From NCBI RefSeq assembly GCF_003931875.1, contig NZ_CP034245.1, positions 806,001 through 870,000 on the forward strand: a stretch of DNA of 64,000 nucleotides, read 5' to 3'. The notes beneath the pieces were generated by a model. It had not been told where the DNA came from and searched no databases. It saw only the letters and a list, made by a program, of their open reading frames with translations. Numbering within the stretch: position 1 is the first letter of the stretch; each line of letters opens with the position of its first letter. Below are positions 1 to 9,286 of the stretch, piece after piece. This DNA comes from Microbacterium sp. 10M-3C3. Its GTDB lineage: Bacteria; Actinomycetota; Actinomycetes; Actinomycetales; Microbacteriaceae. Both the position numbers and the translations under genes were made by a program.

Positions 1-766
1 CCGTGGATTGTGGATCCAACCGCTCGATTAGGTGTCGTGCTGCCTGCCAAGCGCGAAGCGGCTCACCCTTGTCCGCATAGAAGCTCGATCCGACCGGCGC
101 AATGCAAATACCCTCGCGATTTTCCGCGTGCGTCTGAACGCCAGTATCCAACCAAGCGAGGTCTGGCACCAACTCTGGCTGAGCCCTCGAGCGGATCAGA
201 ATGTTCTGGGTGGTTGCGTCGCGAGCTCTCCATCGAACGCCCTTCGTGCTCAAAAGCGCAAGGCGCAGAAGGGGATGCCGGGCCGATGATATAGAAAGCG
301 GCATGGTCTCTACCTGAGCGCCCAGCGCGATGCAGTATCGATAACTGAGCAAGGAAACCAGGGATTCCCTGAGATATCGATCGCCGAGATAGCCCCCGCC
401 AACGGCTAGCGCGATTGAAGCGCTCGTCAATGCGCGCAGCCATGGGCTCTTCGATCTGCGAAGCACAGCACGGACCGCTCTATCGCGTAGTCGCTTGGGA
501 ATGAACGGAACAGCCGCGACGAACAGCAATCGGCTCGCTTCCTGCGACAGCCACCGAAGCTTGGGCAGCCCGCTTCGAGATCGCCAAATCTCGCGCGATA
601 GCGGCTTATACACGAAGTCCGCATCGTCCTCGAAAGAGGATGGGTGAGTCGCCAACACCGTCGGTGTCGCACCGAAACGCACTATTGCGGCGTCGATTGT
701 CAAACGCACTAGCTCCGCGTCGCCCACGTTGCTGGCACTGTAGGCATCTAGCACTATGACCGTCAT
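1..766 (-). CDS. Polysaccharide pyruvyltransferase-family protein (partial, 3' end outside window)
   Basis: The reverse strand is open from an ATG at 766 to the window edge, giving about 255 residues without a stop. The N-terminus carries SASNVGDAEL and, about 130 residues in, VGGGYLGD; both are hallmarks of the WcaK/CsaB polysaccharide pyruvyltransferase superfamily, whose members put pyruvate ketals on cell-surface sugars using phosphoenolpyruvate. The ATG overlaps the TGA of the upstream glycosyltransferase gene (ATGA), so the two are probably translationally coupled and form the distal end of the first polysaccharide operon. Codon use is noticeably less GC-rich than in the housekeeping genes of the window. 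Donor and acceptor cannot be named; some family members in such loci are not proven pyruvyltransferases. Confidence 0.85.
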   Translation of the reverse strand, partial: MTVIVLDAYSASNVGDAELVRLTIDAAIVRFGATPTVLATHPSSFEDDADFVYKPLSREIWRSRSGLPKLRWLSQEASRLLFVAAVPFIPKRLRDRAVRAVLRRSKSPWLRALTSASIALAVGGGYLGDRYLRESLVSLLSYRYCIALGAQVETMPLSISSARHPLLRLALLSTKGVRWRARDATTQNILIRSRAQPELVPDLAWLDTGVQTHAENREGICIAPVGSSFYADKGEPLRAWQAARHLIERLDPQST

Positions 767-1614
767 GCCGGCACTCGCCAGTCGACCATGTTGTACGCGG
801 CACGAAGTAGGAACACACCGGCCTTGGTGCTTCGGCGCTTAAGTGCGAATCGAACTCCCCGACTGAGGACTGCAATCGGCAGGACAGCCCGAGAAGAAGC
901 GCTTCCATACTCGCGCACGAACGCCACCTTTGCGCGAGCCTGGCTTGCGGCGACACTCAGTGGATACTTGACCGCCGTCGATGCTCCGAGATGATCCGCT
1001 CGGTTCGGGAGGACCTCGAGCGTTGTAGGTGCACCCATTCGCGCTCGCCGTAGTACCCAGTCCGAAAACTCCAGCCAAAAGAATTCCGATCGAAGGGGTG
1101 CGCTTCGAAGTGCGTTAGCGTCAATGCTTATTACTGCTCCTGATGGAGCAAATGGCGGACAGGACACGTCTTGCCGGCGACCCGTTGATGTTATCGGGTA
1201 GCGTACTTTTGCCTCACCAAGCAGCAGATTTCTCACTTCGCGCCAGGGAGTAGTCGCGAGACGGACGTTCTCGATTCGGCCGTCGTGATCGATGGTCGGA
1301 ATCGCGAGCAGCGCTTGGGACTCAAGCAGGGGTGGGAGCGAGTCGCCGACTGTCGCATCCGGATTGACGAGCACTAGGCGAGTAGCCTCTGGATACACGC
1401 TTTCGATCAAGAACTGAACAACGGCAGGGAATCCCATTCGTCTCGGAGTTGACAAGCAGGTTGCCTGAGAGAGTTGCGGCCCGCGGCCGCTCGAGTCGTC
1501 AATTACAACTACTTCAACGTCGTCTTCTCGTGCCGCCAACTCTAGCGCGGGAGCGAGGCTTCTTCGGACTTCATCCGCTTCATGACCGAATGTAATGCAG
1601 GCGACAATCTTCAT
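763..1614 (-). CDS. Glycosyltransferase, family 2-like
   Basis: A 283-residue cytoplasmic protein with a GT-A-like start (KIVACITFGHEADEV), an EVVVIDDSS strand, an NPD motif in place of DXD, a SGAVISI segment and a following FFWLEFSDWVL helix. This order is typical of family 2 transferases that extend lipid-linked repeat units. The start ATG at 1614 shares one base with the stop of the upstream glycosyltransferase (TGATG), and its own stop overlaps the pyruvyltransferase start, so it sits in a tightly packed operon. AT-richer codons than the core genes suggest acquired DNA. The sugar it transfers cannot be read from sequence. No close family is recognised beyond GT2-like. Confidence 0.85.
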   Translation of the reverse strand: MKIVACITFGHEADEVRRSLAPALELAAREDDVEVVVIDDSSGRGPQLSQATCLSTPRRMGFPAVVQFLIESVYPEATRLVLVNPDATVGDSLPPLLESQALLAIPTIDHDGRIENVRLATTPWREVRNLLLGEAKVRYPITSTGRRQDVSCPPFAPSGAVISIDANALRSAPLRSEFFWLEFSDWVLRRARMGAPTTLEVLPNRADHLGASTAVKYPLSVAASQARAKVAFVREYGSASSRAVLPIAVLSRGVRFALKRRSTKAGVFLLRAAYNMVDWRVPA

Positions 1615-2507
1615 CAGTCGAGTACCTTCTTGATTGTATCGGCAAAGGACAGGTTCAGGCGGGCGTCATGGCGGATTTGAACGTTTAGCGCGAGGAGTTG
1701 TGAGATATCGAGCCGTTCTGGCAACATTTCCATCCCCCCATCCCCTGTCGGCACATAGGACTTTCGTGTTAAGGCTGAGGTGACGAGTTGAGGAACCCCA
1801 CAAGCAACATAGTCAAAAAACTGTGGGTTTAAGCCCGATTCAAATTGCGGGTGAAGGATGTTCAGTACGCCCGTCTCGTGTCGTCGAAGCCAGCGCAAAG
1901 TCTCCAGGCGCGCCATCGCGGGCGCATTCTCAACGCCATCGATATCTGGCCAGGCTCCGACCGTGACGATTGGCAGAGACTCACGCAGTTGGCGAACGAT
2001 CTCGACCCGCTCCGGGTACGCGGTTCCGACGATCGCGAGCCGCTGCGGGCTATAAAGCGGAGCGGCGAGGAGGTCTCGCTCCCTGACCGTAGAGCCCCAT
2101 GGGGCGGGGGCGATCCGAGTGCCCTTCGGTAGTGATTTGGACCAGCTGAGGTCCGCGAGGCCCACTACGTCGAAGTGAGCCGCTACTTGGTCTGGAATGC
2201 TTCGCGCTCCACTAGGGACATCACCCGCAAGAGCGACCAATTTGTTGGAGCGCTCGCGCAGGTACCGGGCCATCCACGGTGAGATTCTGTGTGGGGACAC
2301 GACTACAGCTGCCTCCACATAGCGGTTTCCCCACTGCCTAACAAGGCGGTTACGCGCGACCGCGAACTGCACCGCTGAACGCATCAGAAATCGGTCGGTT
2401 CGGCGATTAAGATCCCACAGGCCAATGGAGGACGAGTTGTCGACCGCAGCCTCCATCTCGGCGACTCCGACACCCCACCAATTCAGACCTACGAAGCTGA
2501 GTGTCAT
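1614..2507 (-). CDS. Glycosyltransferase, CgeB/group-1-like
   Basis: A 297-residue protein whose C-terminal half contains ILHPQFESGLNPQFFDYVAC followed by GVPQLVT. This resembles the nucleotide-sugar-binding end of GT-B enzymes in the CgeB/Glyco_trans_1_2 group, where the E..L...FF/E..A.G.P pattern contacts the donor. The N-terminal half is weaker but has a Rossmann-like AAVVVSPHRIS. It overlaps the flippase gene upstream by four bases and the GT2-like gene downstream by one, so all are expected on one transcript. It probably adds one sugar to the repeat unit on the cytoplasmic face. Specificity unknown. Confidence 0.8.
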   Translation of the reverse strand: MTLSFVGLNWWGVGVAEMEAAVDNSSSIGLWDLNRRTDRFLMRSAVQFAVARNRLVRQWGNRYVEAAVVVSPHRISPWMARYLRERSNKLVALAGDVPSGARSIPDQVAAHFDVVGLADLSWSKSLPKGTRIAPAPWGSTVRERDLLAAPLYSPQRLAIVGTAYPERVEIVRQLRESLPIVTVGAWPDIDGVENAPAMARLETLRWLRRHETGVLNILHPQFESGLNPQFFDYVACGVPQLVTSALTRKSYVPTGDGGMEMLPERLDISQLLALNVQIRHDARLNLSFADTIKKVLD

Positions 2508-3751
2508 CGGGGCCCTCCCAGGATGAGCAGCGCAACGGAAAGGCCAAGTGAGATTAGCGGGCCGACCAGGAACCTGGCCACGTCGCCCTTTTGATTCCCT
2601 GGGCTATAAAGCGCGGCAAAAATGAAGAAGCTGACCAATTCGCATATGGCGATTGCCGTGACGCCTCCGTTCACGCCCCACACCCAAATAAGTAGCGTCT
2701 TGATCGCGGCAGCGCTGAGTGCGCCGATGACGCTTCCTTTGAAGAGCAGGGCGGTACGCGGGTCAGAATAGACGATCGCGCTAGTCGGTAGATGCGCCGC
2801 GAACATCGGGATACCTGCGCACGCGAGCAGCAAGGCGAGCAGTTGACCTTGCCAGGCCGTGAGGAAAGGGGTGGCGAAGGCGAGAGCGCAGACGGCCGCG
2901 CCCGCGACTGCAAGAGCGAGCGCGCCGATCTCGATTCGCCCGCCGAGCATCAAGGCGGATCTAAATCGCTCGCGTTCGTCTAGGCGCGCGAGCTTCCTGA
3001 TCTCAAGCTGCGCGATCGAGCCACGGATCAAGGACAGAGTGTCATACGCACGCAGGATGATCCCGTAGACCGCTACGGCTCTCAAATCGATTCCAACGAC
3101 CGCGATCACGATCAGATCGAGCCGTGCATATACAACCGCCAAGGTTGCGCTAGCGCCGAAACCGATCGCCTCCGAGGTCACTTCAGCTAGGCGAAACGTC
3201 CCGGTGGTCCAAGAGCCAACCAGCCAGAGCAAAAGTGCCGCAGCCAGGTTGCCGCAGCTCGACAGGGCGAGCATCGCCTCGGCGCCCAGCGGAGCGCCGA
3301 AGTAAATGCCGGCTGCCGTGACGGCCCCGTTGACGATGAGAGCAACACCCAGCCCGCTTGTGCCCCGGTGAGAAGCAATCCACAGCGTTTCAAGATCGTT
3401 GTACACGAGGCGGCTAGTCGCGAAGAGGAGGCAAACGAACGGCAATAGCCACTCGGTCAGGACGAAGGCAGTGACCGCGGCGAGGATGCTCAAGACTGCG
3501 ATCTCGACTAGCCGAAAGCGCAGCAGCGAATAGGGCAGGTCGATGCGTAGCTCACCCGAAGCGCGGCGCCGCGCGAGGGCCCTGTCAACGCCCAGGGGAA
3601 TGATCGTTGCGATAGCTGCAGCGATGCCGGACTGTAACGTGTATTCGCCGACCGTGTCGATCAGCGCTGTGTTCAAGCTGACGGCGACCAGTGCCAGCCC
3701 GGTCAATATGGCATAGACAAGCCGGCCTGCAGAAAGCAGTGAACGATTCAC
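2504..3751 (-). CDS. wzx: Polysaccharide repeat-unit flippase, Wzx-like
   Basis: A 415-residue, strongly hydrophobic protein with about twelve predicted membrane segments and almost no soluble domain. An early RLVYAILTGLALVAVS helix and a long run of alternating helices and short basic loops fit the MOP-superfamily flippases that move undecaprenyl-diphosphate repeat units across the membrane. Position between a polymerase and glycosyltransferases supports this. Start ATG at 3751 overlaps the TGA of the polymerase gene (ATGA). A second, less related flippase lies at 47942-49363, so the window encodes two export routes. Confidence 0.85.
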   Translation of the reverse strand: MNRSLLSAGRLVYAILTGLALVAVSLNTALIDTVGEYTLQSGIAAAIATIIPLGVDRALARRRASGELRIDLPYSLLRFRLVEIAVLSILAAVTAFVLTEWLLPFVCLLFATSRLVYNDLETLWIASHRGTSGLGVALIVNGAVTAAGIYFGAPLGAEAMLALSSCGNLAAALLLWLVGSWTTGTFRLAEVTSEAIGFGASATLAVVYARLDLIVIAVVGIDLRAVAVYGIILRAYDTLSLIRGSIAQLEIRKLARLDERERFRSALMLGGRIEIGALALAVAGAAVCALAFATPFLTAWQGQLLALLLACAGIPMFAAHLPTSAIVYSDPRTALLFKGSVIGALSAAAIKTLLIWVWGVNGGVTAIAICELVSFFIFAALYSPGNQKGDVARFLVGPLISLGLSVALLILGGPR

Positions 3752-5070
3752 GCTCCGGCCGTTCGTGATCCGGCGCGCGCGTACATGACCATCATGAGTG
3801 CGCTACTGGCGATGAATTGAGCGGAGACGAGATAGCTGCCGTACGACGAGAGCACGACCGCGAAGGCGATCCAAACCGTAATAAACGGAGCCTTTCGAGC
3901 CCAGGTCATTAGAAACGCCCCCAAGAGAGCAGCGAAGACCGCGGCTCCGGCCGGCCCGAAGTCGACCGTTGCGCCCGACCAGATCGGTGTTGCGATAGCC
4001 CCAACGGACACCACGTCGAATCCAAGCGCTTGGGTAAGCCATCGCTCTGGGTCGGAGCCCGACGCAACCGCGTTTGCAAGGCCACCGATGATGAATCCAC
4101 CCGGCGGCGAGAAGCTGCCGGTTCGCATCAGCTCGTAGACCACGAGGCCGTTTCTCGATGCGAAGTACAAGCTTGGGCCGAGAATCTCAGTGACGAGGCC
4201 AGCGAAGCCGCCCACGGTGCTGGTGCGACCCGAAAAGATTCCAGAGGTGAGGTCCGACGTGCGAAGGGCGTACACACGGATGATCAGTAGAACGATCAGA
4301 CCGATCCCAGCGGCGAAGATGTACCTTTGCGCCGCTGAACTGCCACGTCGAAGGAGCGGTGATCTGACCAAGAATCCGATCAAGACCGCCGCGAGCAACA
4401 GCCGGCTTGCGGTGGCAAAGACGAGAACGGCCAGAACAACCTTCAGCCAGATGGATGCTGCCGACGGGACATGAGGTAGGAACGCGACCGCGATAGGTAG
4501 CGCGCCGCTCGCCAACCCGATCACCGCCGATAGATTGGCAACGCCAGCTAGCCGGCCGGCGTCGCCGAGCAGGATCGGCACTCCGCTGACCGCGAATCGC
4601 GTCAGCAAGAGTGCGATCGCGGCGAACGCCAGCAACGTCCACGATCGACCTAGGTGCCGATCTCGCTGTGCTTGCGGGCTGCTGCCGCCAACAAGGAAAG
4701 CGCCTAGCGAAGCGAACAGGAAGAAGTTGAGCGCGAGTGCCAGGCTTCGATCTGGGATCGCGCTGACGCCCAGATATGGAACAACGCCCGACGCCCCGTA
4801 CCAGGTGATCACTGCGGAGATGAACAGCGCCGTCACGAGCGTCCGGGAGGAACGGCGAGCGAGGAGCGCGGCAATCCCGAAGAGCGCCCACCACGGATCC
4901 GAGGGCAGCGCCCAATTTAGAACAGTGGCGACGGCCCAGAGTGGGATTCCCAACAGGGGAAATGCCGCCTGAAGCGTGATGAGTCGTGGTTTCGGTTTTA
5001 CGGCCGCCGACGAAATGGTCCGCGCTGTGATCTCGTCGACCGCAGTTGCCTGAACAGATGGTTCGTTCAA
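3748..5070 (-). CDS. wzy: Polysaccharide polymerase, Wzy-like
   Basis: A multi-pass membrane protein (about 440 residues from the chosen start) with roughly eleven hydrophobic segments and a large hydrophilic loop containing RTSDLTSGIFSGRTST. This matches the topology of O-antigen/capsule polymerases, which join flipped repeat units on the outer face. The frame is open further upstream to 5145, but that start would overlap the transferase gene by 79 bases. The TTG at 5070 overlaps its stop as TTGA, matching the four-base overlaps elsewhere in this operon, and is preferred although the ribosome site is weak. Wzy proteins share little sequence, so assignment rests on topology and neighbours. 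Confidence 0.8.
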   Translation of the reverse strand: MNEPSVQATAVDEITARTISSAAVKPKPRLITLQAAFPLLGIPLWAVATVLNWALPSDPWWALFGIAALLARRSSRTLVTALFISAVITWYGASGVVPYLGVSAIPDRSLALALNFFLFASLGAFLVGGSSPQAQRDRHLGRSWTLLAFAAIALLLTRFAVSGVPILLGDAGRLAGVANLSAVIGLASGALPIAVAFLPHVPSAASIWLKVVLAVLVFATASRLLLAAVLIGFLVRSPLLRRGSSAAQRYIFAAGIGLIVLLIIRVYALRTSDLTSGIFSGRTSTVGGFAGLVTEILGPSLYFASRNGLVVYELMRTGSFSPPGGFIIGGLANAVASGSDPERWLTQALGFDVVSVGAIATPIWSGATVDFGPAGAAVFAALLGAFLMTWARKAPFITVWIAFAVVLSSYGSYLVSAQFIASSALMMVMYARAGSRTAGA

Positions 5071-6644
5071 TGCGCCGTCTCGCCGGGGGCTAAGGCTGCT
5101 CGCGCTGTCTTCGCAAGGATCACGAAATCGCCCAGTAGGCTCCAATTTTCTACATACGAAAGGTCAAGTCGTACACTTTCTTCCCACGACAAAGACGAGC
5201 GCCCGCTGACCTGCCAAAGCCCGGTGATGCCTGGTTTAGCGAGGAAGCGTCGGTGGACGTGATGAGCGTATTGCGCTACTTCCGACGGGAGTGGCGGACG
5301 CGGGCCGACCAGAGACATTGATCCGCCAACGACATTCAATAGCTGGGGGATCTCGTCAAGGCTGAACTTTCGCATGACACGTCCGATCGGCGTGACGCGG
5401 GGGTCGTTCTTCATTTTGAAGAGCACCTCATTGCCAGCATCTCGCTGCTGCCGGACCAACTGTTCGCGCAAGTCCTCGGCATTCACGACCATCGAGCGGA
5501 ACTTCAGCATCGTGAACTCCCGGCCGCGGAAGCCGACTCGCTTCTGTCGGAAGAGCACGGGCCCTTGGCTGCCAAGGCGCACCGCCATTGCGAGAAGGAT
5601 CAGCAGTGGGCTAAGCACGATGATGCCTGCGATGCTCGCTGTCAGGTCGACAGTGCGTTTCAGGAATAGCTGGCCCTTGCTGAAGCGCGGCGTTTCCACG
5701 TGGATCAACGGCAATCCAGCGACCGGCCGCGTATGTACCCGCGGCCCGGCAATGTCCGTGATGCTTGGCGCGAGTACCAGGTGCTGCTTCCCTGCCTCCA
5801 GATTCCAGGAAATCTCTTTGACCTTGTCGGGCGGGAGTTCGTCTGTACTGGTCACCGCAACGGTGTCGGCCCCGGTGGCAGCGATTGCCCGCTGCACAGC
5901 TTCCACCGAGCCCATGATGGGAATGCCGGTGCCGGGGATCACGTCGGCGACCTTGCCGGACGGGATGCACGCGCCAACGACCTCGTACCCCGCCGCACGA
6001 TTGCGTTGCAACTCGCGCGCGATCTGAGTGACGGACCCCAGTGAGCCGATCAGGAGAACTCTCGCCGAGTACTCGCCGCGGCCGCGCTTCATGATGAGCC
6101 ACTGGCGCCAGACCCAGCGACCGAGAATCAAGGTGACGATGCCTAGGGGAAGGCTGATTAGGAGGTAGCCCCGGGCGACGTCGACTTTGGTGAGGAACGC
6201 GACGATAGCAATGACGCCAAACAGGCGGAAGCTAGACACCGCGACGCGGATGTACTCCTGCGAGCCGGTGCCGATAACGCGGTAGCTCCGGGAGTCCGTG
6301 AATGACAGCGCCCACATCCACGCCACGATCAGCATCGCCGAGAAGGCCCAGTACGACAGCTCGTTGATGCGACTGTCTTCCTCAGCCGCGACGGTCGCCC
6401 AACCCGCGCCGAACCAGGCGATCTGCGCGGCATACACAGCCCATACGAGGATGACGAAGTCGGTGACGACGAGCCGGCGCGCGTAAGAGCGCCGCCAGTT
6501 CTGGGAGTCGCGGCCAGGCTCTCCAATGGGGCGAGATGCCTGCCGCGACAGGCCCCGAGAAGGGGGCGATGCTGCGGTATCGATGATGCTTCTGTCGGTG
6601 CTCTGCGACGACGGTGTCGCGCCGACCCGGAGGTCAGACGTCAC
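5067..6644 (-). CDS. Undecaprenyl-phosphate sugar-1-phosphate transferase (exopolysaccharide initiating enzyme)
   Basis: Polyprenyl glycosylphosphotransferase of the WbaP/WcaJ/CpsE type, about 525 residues. The N-terminal half has four to five membrane segments and a CoA-binding-like Rossmann domain (VLLIGSLGSVTQIARELQ). From about residue 325 comes the catalytic domain with a membrane hairpin, KRVGFRGREFTMLKFRSM, SLDEIPQLLNVVGG, SLVGPRPPLPSE and the PGITGLWQVSGR signature. It attaches the first sugar phosphate to undecaprenyl phosphate. GTG 6644 is preferred because a GGGGAGG site lies about nine bases upstream; an in-frame GTG at 6653 would abut it. This is the only initiating transferase seen in the window. 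Confidence 0.93.
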   Translation of the reverse strand: MTSDLRVGATPSSQSTDRSIIDTAASPPSRGLSRQASRPIGEPGRDSQNWRRSYARRLVVTDFVILVWAVYAAQIAWFGAGWATVAAEEDSRINELSYWAFSAMLIVAWMWALSFTDSRSYRVIGTGSQEYIRVAVSSFRLFGVIAIVAFLTKVDVARGYLLISLPLGIVTLILGRWVWRQWLIMKRGRGEYSARVLLIGSLGSVTQIARELQRNRAAGYEVVGACIPSGKVADVIPGTGIPIMGSVEAVQRAIAATGADTVAVTSTDELPPDKVKEISWNLEAGKQHLVLAPSITDIAGPRVHTRPVAGLPLIHVETPRFSKGQLFLKRTVDLTASIAGIIVLSPLLILLAMAVRLGSQGPVLFRQKRVGFRGREFTMLKFRSMVVNAEDLREQLVRQQRDAGNEVLFKMKNDPRVTPIGRVMRKFSLDEIPQLLNVVGGSMSLVGPRPPLPSEVAQYAHHVHRRFLAKPGITGLWQVSGRSSLSWEESVRLDLSYVENWSLLGDFVILAKTARAALAPGETAH

Positions 6645-6683
6645 AGGTGGCACCCTCCCCTTCTCCCCCGAAAAAGGCTGATT

Positions 6684-6699
6684 CTGGGAGAGCTCCCAG
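6684..6699. promoter_or_regulatory. Perfect 16-bp palindrome upstream of the initiating transferase
   Basis: CTGGGAGAGCTCCCAG is a perfect palindrome lying 40-55 bases before the GTG start of the sugar-phosphate transferase, in the gap of about 160 bases to the preceding gene. It could be an operator or a short leader hairpin. No protein is known from sequence to bind it. Confidence 0.4.
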
Positions 6700-6803
6700 G
6701 GCGTTCACAGTACCAGCGCCATGTAACGGGAACGTGTCGAGATGGGGGACACGTGGGGGACGATCGCGGCAGAGGCTGGTCTGCTCGGCAGACGGATCCT
6801 CGC

Positions 6804-7700
6804 TCAGGGGCCAGAAGAACGAAATGTGTCGCCTGACCAGGTCAGGACGTCGGCGCCGGACGTGGTCAGGGCGGTGGGTGCGAACGGATCGACGTCGGGG
6901 ACGCAGGTCACCACTGAGGTACCTGCGGACGAGTTCATCCCTCTACATCCATCGGCGCGGGCCGCGACCAGGGGGTCGCCCTCGGTCAGCGCGACGGCAA
7001 GTACGTCCGTCGCGCCGAGCTCCTGCCATCTACCGGCTTGAGTGAGCCAGGCTTTGCCGCTGCACACGAGTGCGACCTTATCGCCCGCCGCGCGCACGCT
7101 GCGCGGGTCAGCGCAGGGAGCTTCCAGCGTGCCGCTCGGCGTTATGATCACCGACCGCGCCTTCGGGTCTTGGTAGCTCGACGCGGCGAGCACATCCGGG
7201 TACGGTGCCCAGAATTCACCCTCGGTGAAGGTCCGCAGCGCCTGCACTTCGCAATTCGGTCCCGTGGCGGCGACCATCTCCGCTTGGATGCCGGCGAAGG
7301 CGTCGAGAGAGATGACCTGCGCGATGCCGCGATACGTGGGGGTGACGTCGGTCCACGTTGCACCGGCATCCGTCGATCGCTCGACAACGGGCGCGGGGCC
7401 GCCGCACTGACCCGCTGTCGCCCGCCACAGCACCCCTGATCCAGCCGTGAGGAATCGCTCGTCGGCCGCCGGCCAGGCCGGCCCGCTCGGCGTGGCGGTG
7501 GGTGACGGAGTGGGCGAGGGCGACGCAGTTCCAGGGCCGAATGAGAACGTCGGGATCGGGCTTGCGTCGCTCGCGGCCGTCGACCGCACCCGCTCGACCG
7601 CCGCCACTGACAGGACGATCGCAGCCACAGCGACGACGGCGATCGCTGCGCCGGCCAGCCAAGGTATGGATCGAGAAACTCCGGGGGGCCGTCGGGCCAT
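6804..7700 (-). CDS. Membrane-anchored beta-propeller-like protein, function unknown
   Basis: A 298-residue protein with a single N-terminal membrane anchor (WLAGAAIAVVAVAAIVLSVA, about residues 14-33), a Ser/Pro/Thr linker (SPSPTPSPTATPSGP) and an extracytoplasmic domain. The phrase VERSTDAGATWTDVTP resembles the Asp-box/BNR repeat of sialidase-like and Ycf48-like propellers, but only one clear copy is visible. It follows the tyrosine-kinase gene by 12 bases, so the two are probably co-transcribed, with GAAGGAA as ribosome site. A role in polymer export or cell-surface sensing is inference. There are several Cys pairs that could form disulfides outside the cell. Confidence 0.75.
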   Translation of the reverse strand: MARRPPGVSRSIPWLAGAAIAVVAVAAIVLSVAAVERVRSTAASDASPIPTFSFGPGTASPSPTPSPTATPSGPAWPAADERFLTAGSGVLWRATAGQCGGPAPVVERSTDAGATWTDVTPTYRGIAQVISLDAFAGIQAEMVAATGPNCEVQALRTFTEGEFWAPYPDVLAASSYQDPKARSVIITPSGTLEAPCADPRSVRAAGDKVALVCSGKAWLTQAGRWQELGATDVLAVALTEGDPLVAARADGCRGMNSSAGTSVVTCVPDVDPFAPTALTTSGADVLTWSGDTFRSSGP

Positions 7701-7712
7701 GGTGTTCCTTCG

Positions 7713-9164
7713 TCAGATGAGCGGATCCGTGGCGGAAGTCTCGACGGCGGGGCCGCGGCGCTCGCCACCGGACCGCTTGTCGCCGCGCTTCTTCGACGGC
7801 ACGTAGGTGCCGTAGCCGCCGTACCCGTAGCCGTACCCATAGCCGTAGGCGTCGGGTCCGCGCGTCGGAACCATGCTCAGCACGACGCCCGCGACCTTTG
7901 CTCCCACGGTGTCGAGAGCATCCAACGCGCCGCTCAGCTGGCTGGTCGTCGTGCGGCCGGCGGAGGCGATCACGATGGCGCCGGCGGTCGAGCGCGCTAG
8001 GATCGCCGCGTCCGTCACCGGGAGCAGCGGGGGAGCGTCGCATAACACGACGTCGAACTCGTTGCTCAGCGCGTCGAGGAGCTGGCCCATCTGCTTCGAG
8101 CCGAGCAGCTCGCTCGGGTTTGGCGGCACCTTGCCCGCCGGCAGCACGTAGAGCGGGCGCTTGCCCCACGGAAGCATGACGTCGGCGACGCGCGCGCGAC
8201 CGATGAGGACGTCCGTGAGACCGGCGCCGCCCTCGGTGCCGAGATATTCGGCGACCTTCGGCTTGCGAAGGTCGCAGTCGAGGAGCGCGACGCGTTTGCC
8301 CGCATCGGCAAGTGCGAGGGCGAGGTTCAGGGTCGTGGTCGACTTGCCCTCGCTGGGCAGGCTCGAGGTGATGACGAAGCTGTGCCCGCCGTCCATCTCG
8401 AGGAACTGCAGGTTGGTGCGCAGGGCGCGGAAAGCCTCGGACCGTGTGTTGTGCGGGTCGGCCTCGAGGATGAGCGGCCGCTCCTTGGCCTTCGGATCGA
8501 AGGGGATCGCCCCGATGACTGGGCGGTCGGTGAGGCCCTCGACGTCGCGTGCCGTCCGGACCTTGTTGTCGAGCACTGCGCGCAGCACCGCGATACCGAT
8601 TCCGAGGGCGAGGCCCACGAGCCCGCCGAGGGCGAGGTTCAGCGGCACGTTCGGGCTCACCGGACGGGCCTCCGGCAGGGCGTCCTTCACGCGCGTCAGT
8701 TGCACGGGGCTCTGCTGCGAGTCACTGCGCAGCTCGATGCTCTCCACCGCCTCGGTGAGGCTTGCGGCGATCGCATTGGCGAGGTTCGCCGCCTGCACGG
8801 GATCGGCGTCCTGCACCGAGATGTCGATGAGGAAGGAGTTGAGGGGCGTCGACGACGACACGCGCTGGGCGAGGTCGTCCGCTGTGCCCTCGAGTCCGAG
8901 CTCGTTGATCACTGGGTTCAGGACGATCGGTGTTTCAACCAGCTGGACATAAGTGCCGACGCGCTGCAGGGCGAACGTGCCACCCTGCTGCAGGTCCTGC
9001 ACCGTTCCGCCCGCTTGCGTCGAGACGAAGACGCGGCTGGAGGCGTCGTACATGGGAGTACGCGTGAGCGAGTAGCCGGCCGCCACGGCAATGCCGATGA
9101 GCGTGGTCGCGACAATCACCAGCCAGTTCTTGCGCAGAATGCGGATGTAGTCGCTGAGCTCCAT
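7713..9164 (-). CDS. Polysaccharide co-polymerase / bacterial tyrosine kinase (Wzz-Wzc type)
   Basis: A 483-residue fusion of a Wzz chain-length domain and a BY-kinase. Membrane helix one is at about 14-33 and helix two at about 176-195. The cytoplasmic kinase has SEAFRALRTN (242-251), Walker A SLPSEGKST (268-276), Walker A' ALLDCDLRKP (293-302) and Walker B DVVLCDAPP (371-379). The tail holds seven tyrosines at 440, 442, 444, 446, 448, 451 and 454 in a Tyr-Gly run, the expected autophosphorylation cluster. It controls chain length and assembly in Wzx/Wzy pathways. The ATG at 9164 opens directly on the Wzz domain (ELSDYIRILRKNW). The promoter region holds two GTCGAC hexamers two bases apart (9253-9266). 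Confidence 0.95.
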   Translation of the reverse strand: MELSDYIRILRKNWLVIVATTLIGIAVAAGYSLTRTPMYDASSRVFVSTQAGGTVQDLQQGGTFALQRVGTYVQLVETPIVLNPVINELGLEGTADDLAQRVSSSTPLNSFLIDISVQDADPVQAANLANAIAASLTEAVESIELRSDSQQSPVQLTRVKDALPEARPVSPNVPLNLALGGLVGLALGIGIAVLRAVLDNKVRTARDVEGLTDRPVIGAIPFDPKAKERPLILEADPHNTRSEAFRALRTNLQFLEMDGGHSFVITSSLPSEGKSTTTLNLALALADAGKRVALLDCDLRKPKVAEYLGTEGGAGLTDVLIGRARVADVMLPWGKRPLYVLPAGKVPPNPSELLGSKQMGQLLDALSNEFDVVLCDAPPLLPVTDAAILARSTAGAIVIASAGRTTTSQLSGALDALDTVGAKVAGVVLSMVPTRGPDAYGYGYGYGYGGYGTYVPSKKRGDKRSGGERRGPAVETSATDPLI

Positions 9165-9286
9165 GACGCCTCTCGGGGGTTCAGTACGCGGTTCATCCTC
9201 GCACACCCCATGTTTCCGCCTGGTGACGCGCGAGTAGCGAGCCAGAACGTGTGTCGACTGGTCGACTGAAGGACGCTCGATTCTCC

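Noticed and set aside
3748..5145. Upstream start at 5145 for the first polymerase
   Set aside because: It would overlap the initiating transferase gene by 79 bases; the TTG at 5070 gives the four-base overlap used elsewhere in the operon.
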